DNA from: Rhodanobacter sp.
Lineage (GTDB): Bacteria > Pseudomonadota > Gammaproteobacteria > Xanthomonadales > Rhodanobacteraceae
Direction: 5' to 3'
NCBI GenBank assembly: GCA_031274955.1
Contig: JAISPQ010000021.1
Span: 1 to 43,124, forward strand
DNA length: 43,124 nt
In this document: positions 8,367 through 16,985 of the stretch, one piece after another
Numbering within the stretch: the stretch's first letter is position 1
Layout of the letters: each line of letters begins with the position of its first letter
Made by a program: the position numbers and the translations under genes
Notes under the pieces: generated by a model
The model's database searches: none
The model's input: only the letters and a program-made list of their open reading frames with translations
What the model was told of the DNA's origin: nothing

Positions 8367-10550
8367 TCAGAACATGACCCGGATGCCAAGATAAGCCATG
8401 CGCGCAGGAGCCAGCGTCTGCGTGTAGGGTTGGTTATACGTCCAGGTGCTATCGGTATAGGTTCGATTCAACAGATTATTCACGGCCAGCGTCAGATCGA
8501 TGGCCGCCGTGAGATGGTAGCGGCCCCCTACATCCAGGACGGTATTCGAGCCTTGGGAATAAGTACCGGCCGTGGTCGAACTGTAGTAGTTCATGCGGCC
8601 GATGTAATGGGCCTGGGCCTCAAGCTGGAGTTTGTCCAGTGGACTCCACAGGACACCAAGGCTGCCCACCAGCCTGGGGATTCCGGCAATCTGTGCGCGC
8701 ACAGGCGTATTGGTGGATGTGCGGGTGAGGACGGCATCGGTCAGCGTGAACGCGCCGTTGAAGAGCAGGTGCGGCGAAACCCGGTACGATCCGAGCAACT
8801 CGACGCCCCGCGACCGTTCATCGCCGGCATTGCTGTAGAAGTTGCAGAGGGTGTTCGAGAAGCCTGCCAGAAAGTAGTTGCACAACTGCTCCTGATAGGC
8901 AGAGGGCGCACCCGCAGCCGGGCTCGTCGTCGAAAGAATGACGTTGCGGATTCCGTAGAAGAAGTAAGTAGCACTCAGGCCCAGCCCGTCGCGATCATAA
9001 TGGATGCCGATCTCGCGCCCGAGCATATCTTGTGGAACGAGATAAGGATCCGCAATCGAGGGGGTTGACGATACGCTTCCGTAGGAACGCAGCGTGTTGT
9101 TCAGACCTGGGCCGCGAAACGTCTGGTTCACCGAGGCACGCAACGAGAGGGCGTCATTGACGAAGTAACGTGCCGACAGGCTCGGATCGAACCGCGTCTT
9201 GGTGGTTCCCCCGCTCAACTGCGGATTGTCGCCCTCGGTGGAAGCGATGTTGCTGGAAAAACGATCCTCGCGGGCGGCGAGCGTGACCAGCAACGATGCC
9301 ATCGGCGCGACTCTGGTCTGCATGAACAGTCCACTGTAGTCCTGCGTTCCACGACCGGTTACCGATGCGGCCAATGTCCCGACCGGTACACCGTAGATGG
9401 TGGGTGCGTTGTAAATCGACTCGTTATCGGCGGCGTTCAAACGCCGATAGTCCAGCCCCACCTGAATATCCCGCCACACGGTGCCCAAGGTTCTCAAATA
9501 TGTCGCCGAGAACCCGCGCTCGTGGTAGCTCTGGTCTCCGTACTGCGTGTAGTACTGAGCCACGGGATCGTTCGCCTGTTCCGCCGGAAGGCCCGCCAGC
9601 GTGGCGGGCAACGACAAACAGCCGCCGGTGGGTTTCCAGTAACACGTCGCTGCGTTGTACTTGCCGAACGTTACTTCCTGGGCCCAAGTGCTTGCGGTCA
9701 GCGAACTGTGCTCATTCAGCGCCTTGCTGAGGCTTGCCGCGAAATCCGGGCTTGTCTGCTTGTTGTCACCATGCGCATAGAAGATTTTTTCGTCGTTGAT
9801 GTGGTAGCCCAGACGCAGATATCCCTGCACGTCGGACGAAGGATGCAGATAGACCGTCATCTGCGCATTGGTATCGCGGGTCCGGATCGGCCTCTTGTCC
9901 GGATAGCGCCAGAGATAGGGCGAGGGTGTCAGTTGATAGCCGGACGAGTCGAGCCGGTCGACGGATAGATTCAAGCCCAGCGCATCGTTGACCGTGAAGT
10001 TCTTGCTCAACGATGCGTTTTTCGTGCCGAAGCTGCCGTAGCTTGCCGATAGCGTTCCCCGATTGTCTTTCGGCTTTTGGGTAATGATGTTGATCACCCC
10101 GCCAACAGCCATGTTGCCCCACACGACAGATCCGCCGCGCACGATCTCGATACGGTCGATAGTGGCCAACGGCACCTTGAACCACTGCACGGTTCCATAA
10201 AACGGATCCATGATCGGCACACCGTCCAGCAGCACGAGCACGGTCGAGTTGCCCAAGCCACGCATGCTCAGCGATTGCCCGGTCGGATCCTTGGAGGCCG
10301 CCGGGATACTGCTGAGGTTGATACTCGCCACATTGCGCAACAACTGGTCGAGGGACTGTGCCGGGCTGTCGTCGATGTGCTGCCGGGTGATGATGGTCGT
10401 GCTTTGCGGAATTTCTGCCAGGGTTGCGTCGTCGCGGCTGGCGCTGACGATAATCCGCGGCAGTTCGGTCGACGTATCCGAGCTATCGGCGAAAACCGGC
10501 TGGGCAAAAAAGAACAACGTCAGGGAGGTGGAGAATAGGAAGCGATTCAT
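8367..10550 (-). CDS. TonB-dependent outer-membrane receptor
   Basis: Start MNRFLFSTSLTLFFFAQPVFADSS; plug-domain text (IIVSASRDDATLAEIPQSTTIITRQHI, SMRGLGNSTVLVLLDGVPI, IEIVRGGSVVWGNMAVGGVINIITQ) and a C-terminal beta strand ending in F. Confidence 0.93.
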   Translation of the reverse strand: MNRFLFSTSLTLFFFAQPVFADSSDTSTELPRIIVSASRDDATLAEIPQSTTIITRQHIDDSPAQSLDQLLRNVASINLSSIPAASKDPTGQSLSMRGLGNSTVLVLLDGVPIMDPFYGTVQWFKVPLATIDRIEIVRGGSVVWGNMAVGGVINIITQKPKDNRGTLSASYGSFGTKNASLSKNFTVNDALGLNLSVDRLDSSGYQLTPSPYLWRYPDKRPIRTRDTNAQMTVYLHPSSDVQGYLRLGYHINDEKIFYAHGDNKQTSPDFAASLSKALNEHSSLTASTWAQEVTFGKYNAATCYWKPTGGCLSLPATLAGLPAEQANDPVAQYYTQYGDQSYHERGFSATYLRTLGTVWRDIQVGLDYRRLNAADNESIYNAPTIYGVPVGTLAASVTGRGTQDYSGLFMQTRVAPMASLLVTLAAREDRFSSNIASTEGDNPQLSGGTTKTRFDPSLSARYFVNDALSLRASVNQTFRGPGLNNTLRSYGSVSSTPSIADPYLVPQDMLGREIGIHYDRDGLGLSATYFFYGIRNVILSTTSPAAGAPSAYQEQLCNYFLAGFSNTLCNFYSNAGDERSRGVELLGSYRVSPHLLFNGAFTLTDAVLTRTSTNTPVRAQIAGIPRLVGSLGVLWSPLDKLQLEAQAHYIGRMNYYSSTTAGTYSQGSNTVLDVGGRYHLTAAIDLTLAVNNLLNRTYTDSTWTYNQPYTQTLAPARMAYLGIRVMF

Positions 10551-10587
10551 GTCGTGGAGCGCAGGCGAGAAGGAATTGCGGACAGGC

Positions 10588-10911
10588 TCAGACCGTGAAG
10601 CTCTCGCCACAGCCGCACTCCCCCACAGCGTTCGGATTGTGGAACACGAACGCAGCATTGAGGCCATTGCGCCGGAAGTCGATCTGCGTGCCATCGACAA
10701 ACGGCAGCGCCTTGCGATCGACGAGCAGACGCACACCCTCCTGCTCGAACACCGTATCGTCACCGGCAATCGCCTCGGCGACCTCCACCGTATAGCCCAA
10801 GCCCGAACAACCCGTGCGCTTGACGCCGAAACGCACGCCGACCGCGGCGGGTGTGCGGGCGAGGAAATCTTGCATGCGCTGACGCGCGGCGGCGGTGAGT
10901 TGGATGCTCAT
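10588..10911 (-). CDS. iscA: HesB/IscA-type iron-sulfur assembly protein
   Basis: GVKRTGCSGLGYTVE and NPNAVGECGCGESFTV (three conserved Cys). Confidence 0.9.
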   Translation of the reverse strand: MSIQLTAAARQRMQDFLARTPAAVGVRFGVKRTGCSGLGYTVEVAEAIAGDDTVFEQEGVRLLVDRKALPFVDGTQIDFRRNGLNAAFVFHNPNAVGECGCGESFTV

Positions 10912-11171
10912 AGTGTGTCGGTTCCCTGCCCTGCTTGTGAAGGATTATCACCCCCTATCAGGTTGTTGAGAATAGAGCCGCCCTGCCCTTTCTCAAGACG
11001 TACAGCGCGGTTCCGCCGCGCCGCGTGCTACGCCGATCAGCAACTCGCCTCGTTGATCGGTGGACGCCCCATCCATGGATCGCGGTATCAGGCTGTTTCT
11101 CAACCGCCTGCTACAGATTCGCTTTCCGATAGACTGCTAAAATACACGGCTCACGATGCACCGGACACGAT

Positions 11172-12059
11172 ATGAGCCGAATCCTCAAGCTCGCCCTGCT
11201 TCAGGAAACCGATCGCGGCAGCCGCGATGCGAATCTGAATGCCATTGAAGCTGGTTTGCGCGAGGCCGCCGCCGCGGGTGCGGCGTTGGTGCTGTTGCAG
11301 GAATTGCATAACGGTGCGTATTTTTGCCAGCACGAGAGTGTTGACGAATTCGACCACGCAGAGCCGATTCCCGGGCCGAGCACCGCACGCATCGGCGCTC
11401 TGGCTGAAGACTTGCAATTGGTCGTCGTCGCCTCATTATTCGAGCGCCGCGCGGCGGGTCTGTATCACAACACCGCCGTGGTGTTCGACCGCTGCGCGCA
11501 GATCGCCGGGAAGTATCGCAAGATGCACATCCCGGACGATCCGGGGTTCTATGAGAAGTTTTATTTCACGCCCGGCGACCTGGGTTTCACACCGATTTCG
11601 ACCTCGGTCGGCAAGCTCGGCGTGCTCGTGTGCTGGGACCAGTGGTATCCCGAAGGCGCACGCCTGATGGCGCTGGCCGGTGCGGATTTGCTGCTCTACC
11701 CGACCGCGATCGGCTGGGACCCGGCCGATACGCAAGACGAGAAGGATCGCCAACGTGAGGCCTGGATCACCGTGCAGCGTGGCCATGCCATCGCCAATGG
11801 CCTGCCCCTGGCGGCCTGCAATCGCACCGGCATTGAGCCGGCGCCGGACAGCACGCGCGACGGCATTGAGTTTTGGGGTTCGAGTTTCGTCGTTGGTCCG
11901 CAGGGCGAATTCCTCGCGCAGGCTTTGACCGATCGGCGCGAACTCTTGATCGTCGATGTCGATCTTTCGCGCAGCGAAAACGTGCGGCGCATCTGGCCGT
12001 TCCTGCGCGATCGCCGCATCGACGCCTACGCCGATCTGAGCCGACGGTTCCGCGATTGA
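11172..12059 (+). CDS. aguB: N-carbamoylputrescine amidase (carbon-nitrogen hydrolase)
   Basis: LLQELHNGAYFCQHE, YRKMHIPDDPGFYEKFYFTPGD, LVCWDQWYPEGARLMALAGADLLLYPTAIGW. Confidence 0.88.
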   Translation: MSRILKLALLQETDRGSRDANLNAIEAGLREAAAAGAALVLLQELHNGAYFCQHESVDEFDHAEPIPGPSTARIGALAEDLQLVVVASLFERRAAGLYHNTAVVFDRCAQIAGKYRKMHIPDDPGFYEKFYFTPGDLGFTPISTSVGKLGVLVCWDQWYPEGARLMALAGADLLLYPTAIGWDPADTQDEKDRQREAWITVQRGHAIANGLPLAACNRTGIEPAPDSTRDGIEFWGSSFVVGPQGEFLAQALTDRRELLIVDVDLSRSENVRRIWPFLRDRRIDAYADLSRRFRD

Positions 12060-12079
12060 ACACGCCCATCACACCACCG

Positions 12080-13303
12080 ATGCCACTCGCGGAAAACGCC
12101 AGCAGCGACGTTCTGGCCGGACAGCCCCTTGCGCGCATCCGGCGCGACGATATCGAATTCGTATTGCTCGGCACCGCGCACGTCTCGCGCGTCAGCACCG
12201 ATGCGGTGCGTGCGATGCTCGATCGTGAATCCTTCGATGCGGTCGCGGTCGAGTTGTGCGAAACGCGCTACCAGTCGATACGCGACCCCGAAGCATTCCG
12301 CAAGCTCGATCTGTTCCAGATCATCCGTCAGCGCAAGGTCGGCCTCGTCGCGGCGAATCTCGCGCTGTCGGCCTTTCAGCGCCGTCTCGCCGAACAGTTC
12401 GGCATCGAACCCGGCGCCGAAATGAAAGCCGCGATCGATGGCGCCGATGCGCGCGGCCTGCCGGTATGGCGAATCGACCGCGAAATCGGCATCACCCTGA
12501 AACGCGCCTACCACAGCGTCGGTTTCGTCGATCGCCTGTCGATTGTCGGCGGACTCGGCGCCGGCCTGTTCACGCGCGAGGAAGTCGGCGAGGACGATAT
12601 CGAAAAGCTCAAACAGGGCGATCTGCTCGGCAGCATGTTCAGCGAGTTTGCGCGCGAATCGCCGCCGCTGTACGACGCCCTGATCGGTGAGCGCGACCGC
12701 TACATGACCGCGCGTCTGCGCGAACTGGGCGCGGAAGGCCGCGCGCACCGCGTGCTGGTGGTGATCGGCGCCGGACATCTGGCCGGTATGCAACGCGAAC
12801 TCGCCGCACAGGACGAAACACCACGACCGCTGATCGACAAGCTGGTACAGACGCCGCCGTCATCGCCGTGGCCGAAATGGATCGCTGCCGGCGTGTTCGT
12901 ACTCATCACTGCGGCGATCGCTTTCACGTTCACGCGCGGTGTGCGCGCCGGCACCGATGCCCTGCTCGCCTGGACGCTGTTCACTGGCGGCTTTGCCGCG
13001 CTGGGCGCCATCGCGGCAGCGGCGCATCCGCTCAGCGTGATCGCTGCGTTCATTGCCGCGCCGCTGAAACCGTTCCGGCCGGGCATTCCGGCATCGGCGA
13101 TCAGCGCCGGCGTCGAAGCATGGCTGCGTCACCCGCGCGTGGCCGATTTCGACAGCCTGCGCGACGATGTAGCCCATTGGCGCGGCTGGTGGAAAAATCG
13201 CATTGCTCGTACTCTGCTCAACTTTATGTTCGTCACGTTCGGCACGCTGATCGGTGAGTACACTGCCGGTTTCCATATCATCAAGAATCTTTTCCCACCA
13301 TGA
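12080..13303 (+). CDS. TraB family protein
   Basis: IEFVLLGTAHVSRVSTDAVRAML...VAVELCETRYQS; GAGHLAGMQRELA; C-terminal membrane segments. Confidence 0.8.
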   Translation: MPLAENASSDVLAGQPLARIRRDDIEFVLLGTAHVSRVSTDAVRAMLDRESFDAVAVELCETRYQSIRDPEAFRKLDLFQIIRQRKVGLVAANLALSAFQRRLAEQFGIEPGAEMKAAIDGADARGLPVWRIDREIGITLKRAYHSVGFVDRLSIVGGLGAGLFTREEVGEDDIEKLKQGDLLGSMFSEFARESPPLYDALIGERDRYMTARLRELGAEGRAHRVLVVIGAGHLAGMQRELAAQDETPRPLIDKLVQTPPSSPWPKWIAAGVFVLITAAIAFTFTRGVRAGTDALLAWTLFTGGFAALGAIAAAAHPLSVIAAFIAAPLKPFRPGIPASAISAGVEAWLRHPRVADFDSLRDDVAHWRGWWKNRIARTLLNFMFVTFGTLIGEYTAGFHIIKNLFPP

Positions 13304-15729
13304 AAATCCCCGGTTTTTTCCACAAACCGCGCTGGCTTTCCAAGGATGCGGCCACGCGTCGCCAGGCCGTCCTGCACGATACCGACGCGGAGCTTCTCGC
13401 CCAACTTGCGCGCATGGCCAAGGAAGATCCCGATGCGGACGTGCGCATCGCAGCGTTGAAACGGCAGGCGGATCCCGGCGTTGCGCAGAGTCTGGCCCGT
13501 GACGATGCCGATCCGAATGTGCGCGCGCAAGCGCATGCGCTATGGATGAGCCTTCTGACCGGCACGCATGCCGCATCGCCGCCGCTGTCGGAGCGTGTGC
13601 GCTTGCTCAAGGTGCAGGACGACACGGAACTATTCGAGCGCGTCGCCCGCCATGCGCGCGAGCCCGAGTTACGGCAAGCGGCGCTGGAACGGATCACGCG
13701 CCCGGCACTGTTGATCGAGCGTGCGCTGGAAGATCCCGATGTCGGAATTCGTCTGGCTCTCGTCGAGCGCATTGACGATGAAACACTACTTGCGCGCATC
13801 GCCGAACGCGCGCGCAAATCGGACAAACAAGTGAACCGCCACGCCCGCGAACGCATCGATGCCCTGCGCATTGCGCGCGGCGACGACGCGACGCTCGAAC
13901 AGCGCGCGCGCGCGTTGTGCGAACGCATGGAGCGTCTGGTCCGCGAGGCCGCCGACGCGGATACCGAAGCGGAACTGGCCGCACGCTGGAGCGAAGTGGA
14001 AACCGTCGCACCGTCCGCGCTGCGCGTGCGTTTCGATGCCGCGCGCCATCTGCTGTTGGCTAGCCGCCAGCCGCCGGCAGTGGCCGGGGCCGTCTCTGCG
14101 TTGCCAGAGGAAGACATCGCCGCACCCTTGTCCGCGCAAGAAGATTTTGCCGCAGCCTGGGTCGATGAGGCATCTCGCGAATACCAGTACAAGCAGCACG
14201 AGCGCAAGGAACTGATCGACGACCTCGCGCAAGCGTTGCATGTGCTGGATGCGCACCTTAAAGCGGGTGAGAGCACGCAAGCCCATGCCGCCAAGTCGCG
14301 CATCGACGCGCTGCGCCGTGAGATCGAAGTACCCTTACCGCCCACACTGGCGCACGCGTTGGCGAATAGCGAAAACCGCTATGCCGAACTGGTGCGTTGG
14401 CAGCATTGGGGCGACGATCAGCGCCGCCGGCAATTGTGCGAAGACATTGAGGCCCTACCGGGCAGCGGCCAGCATCCGGATGCCGTTGCCTCGCGCGTGC
14501 GCGATGCGCAGACCGAATGGACGCATCTGGACGCAATATCCGCACGGCCCTCGCCGCTGGCGCGCCGCTTCCATGCCGCATGCCGCGCAGCCATCGCACC
14601 GACGCGCGAATACTTCAAGAAACGCCATGAACTGCGCGAAGCGCATGGACAGGAAATCAAAACGCTGCTCGAACGGCTCGATGCACTTACCGATGACAAC
14701 GCCGACTGGGCCGCACTGACAACGCTGCGCCGCGAGACCGCCGTCGCATTGCATGGACTGGATCGCATCGAACCGCGTGAGCGCAAGGCGTTCGCGCAAC
14801 GCCTGAAAACGCACTTGGTCGCGCTCGACACGCGCATCTCCCAGCAGGCCACGGACGTCGAATCGGCCAAGGAAACCCTGATCGCCCAGGCACGCGCACT
14901 CCTGGGCGAGGGCAACCTGCCGCGCGGCGTGGTCGCCAGCGTTCGCACATTGCAACAACGCTGGCAACGTGCCGGCAACGGCCGGCGTGCCCGCGATCAG
15001 GCGCAGTGGGCACAATTCCGCACCGCCATCGATGCGGTATTCGAGCATCTGAATACCGAGAAGGCCGAGCGTTCCGCGCGTGAAGCGGAACTGCGCACGC
15101 AGGCCGAAGGTGTGATCGCAGAAATAGAGGCGCTGGCCGCGGCGGAAACCACGGATCGTGGCGCGTTCTCGCGCGCACAAGCGGCATGGCAAGCCCTGCA
15201 CGCACACGATGAGGATCTATCCCGGCGCTTTACCGCGGCGCAATCGAGTCTGCGCGATGCCATCACACGCCGCGAACGCGCACACCGGCACGCGCGTTTC
15301 CATGCGTGGCACGCTCGCTACGAACTATGCCGCGCCGCCGAATCGGCATCGCTCCCGGCCGAGGAATTGACCGTGCAATGGGCACAAGCCGCCGCCTCCG
15401 ACATTGCGGCCGACACACTCGCTGCGCGTTTGGATGCCGCTCTCGCCGGCCATCCGCAGGCACCCAAATCGGATGAGATGTTCCGCGACGTGTTGATCGA
15501 TCTGGAACTCTTAAGCGGCGCGGAATCGCCCGCCGAAGATCGCGACCGGCGCCGTACACGCCAGATCGAACGTCTCTCCGCACGCATGAGCGGTGCGGCC
15601 ACGAACGATGTCGCTCGCGACATGACGGAGCTTCTGGCGCGTTGGAGCGCGCTGGGCCCCTGCCCGCACGCAGCGTTCCAAGCGCGCATACAGGCCGCTT
15701 TCACCACCTTGCTGGAAACGTTGCCTTGA
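13300..15729 (+). CDS. DUF349 domain-containing protein
   Basis: 809-aa charged, helical protein with repeated RxLQQRWQRAGNGRRARDQAQWAQFRTAIDAVFE-type DUF349 segments; overlaps the TraB gene stop. Confidence 0.75.
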   Translation: MKIPGFFHKPRWLSKDAATRRQAVLHDTDAELLAQLARMAKEDPDADVRIAALKRQADPGVAQSLARDDADPNVRAQAHALWMSLLTGTHAASPPLSERVRLLKVQDDTELFERVARHAREPELRQAALERITRPALLIERALEDPDVGIRLALVERIDDETLLARIAERARKSDKQVNRHARERIDALRIARGDDATLEQRARALCERMERLVREAADADTEAELAARWSEVETVAPSALRVRFDAARHLLLASRQPPAVAGAVSALPEEDIAAPLSAQEDFAAAWVDEASREYQYKQHERKELIDDLAQALHVLDAHLKAGESTQAHAAKSRIDALRREIEVPLPPTLAHALANSENRYAELVRWQHWGDDQRRRQLCEDIEALPGSGQHPDAVASRVRDAQTEWTHLDAISARPSPLARRFHAACRAAIAPTREYFKKRHELREAHGQEIKTLLERLDALTDDNADWAALTTLRRETAVALHGLDRIEPRERKAFAQRLKTHLVALDTRISQQATDVESAKETLIAQARALLGEGNLPRGVVASVRTLQQRWQRAGNGRRARDQAQWAQFRTAIDAVFEHLNTEKAERSAREAELRTQAEGVIAEIEALAAAETTDRGAFSRAQAAWQALHAHDEDLSRRFTAAQSSLRDAITRRERAHRHARFHAWHARYELCRAAESASLPAEELTVQWAQAAASDIAADTLAARLDAALAGHPQAPKSDEMFRDVLIDLELLSGAESPAEDRDRRRTRQIERLSARMSGAATNDVARDMTELLARWSALGPCPHAAFQARIQAAFTTLLETLP

Positions 15730-15741
15730 TCGCTGCGAAGT

Positions 15742-15782
15742 AGCCTGGTGTACAGGCTCCTTCGGGTTTCGCGGAAACCTGA
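15742..15782. terminator. Tandem short hairpins after DUF349 gene
   Basis: AGCCTG-GTGTA-CAGGCT followed by GGTTT-CGCGG-AAACC; no strong U-tract. Confidence 0.3.
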
Positions 15783-15853
15783 GCGAGTGTCGAGTTTTAC
15801 CTTAATCGAGCTCTAAACTATGGCGCGCTGTGCTTGAGCGCCTGGGCTGATCT

Positions 15854-16984
15854 ATGACCTCCGACGACACTTTACGTCGCTGGCGACTTATTTTGGGTCG
15901 CTATGCGGCACGGCCATTGGCGTGCGCGCAGTTTTCGGCGGGCGATTGGCAGCTCGAGCAAACGCTCGAATATCTTTATGGCCGTGAATACGAAGGCCGC
16001 GGACTCACCCGGACCAGCGACAGGGGGCCGGGTTCACTCGATCCCAGTCAGTTACGTGCGGTTGACTGGTTGGCGCGTTCACGCAAACTCTTCCCTCGGG
16101 ACGTGTTCGAGCGCATGCAAACGCAGGCGATCGAACGTTACCAACTCACCGCGCTGCTCAAAGATCCGGACGTGCTGCGATCATTGGACGCTACGCCGGG
16201 TCTTGCCAAGGCGTTGCTGGGCATGCGTGGGCGCTTGTCGACACACATGCGTGATGCGGTGCGCGAAGTCATCCAGAAAACCGTTGATGAAATCACCCGC
16301 CGGCTCAAAAGCGAGTTCGTCAATGCCCTCGTCGGTCGACGCAACCGTATGCGGCGCTCGCCGTTCAAAAGTGCGCAAAACTTCGATTGGCGCGCGACGA
16401 TTGCGGCGAATCTCAAAAATTACGATGTCGAACGCAAACAGCTCGTGATCGAACGACCGCGCTTCAACGCGCGTGTCAAACGCAATCTGCCGTGGGATGT
16501 CGTGCTATGCGTCGACCAAAGCGGCTCGATGATGGACTCGGTCATCTACAGCTCGGTCATCGCCGGCATCATGAGTTCGCTGCCTGCCGTGCGCGTCAAA
16601 CTCGTGGTATTCGATACCAGCGTCGTCGACCTCACGCATCTCGCGCACGATCCTGTTGAGGTTCTGCTCACGGTGCAACTGGGTGGTGGCACCGATATCG
16701 GGCGGGCGGTGCGTTACTGCGAATCGCTGATCAGCCATCCGCACCGCACCGTGTTCACGCTGATCAGCGATTTCGAGGAAGGTGCGCCGCCTGGAGCGTT
16801 GCTGTGCGCTGTCCAGCGCATGAGCGAAGCACGCGTCACCCTGCTCGGACTCGCCGCGCTCGGCGAAGACGCCAACCCGGTTTACGATCACCAGATGGCG
16901 CAGCGACTGGCCAATAAAGGCATGCACGTCGCGGCGCTGACGCCGACGCATTTTGCGCAGTGGCTCGCTGAGGTCATGAACTGA
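15854..16984 (+). CDS. VWA domain-containing protein (YehP-like)
   Basis: VVLCVDQSGSMMDS and LGGGTDIGRAVRYC form a complete MIDAS (DxSxS...T...D); 376 aa, close to E. coli YehP size. Confidence 0.88.
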   Translation: MTSDDTLRRWRLILGRYAARPLACAQFSAGDWQLEQTLEYLYGREYEGRGLTRTSDRGPGSLDPSQLRAVDWLARSRKLFPRDVFERMQTQAIERYQLTALLKDPDVLRSLDATPGLAKALLGMRGRLSTHMRDAVREVIQKTVDEITRRLKSEFVNALVGRRNRMRRSPFKSAQNFDWRATIAANLKNYDVERKQLVIERPRFNARVKRNLPWDVVLCVDQSGSMMDSVIYSSVIAGIMSSLPAVRVKLVVFDTSVVDLTHLAHDPVEVLLTVQLGGGTDIGRAVRYCESLISHPHRTVFTLISDFEEGAPPGALLCAVQRMSEARVTLLGLAALGEDANPVYDHQMAQRLANKGMHVAALTPTHFAQWLAEVMN

Positions 16985-16985
16985 C

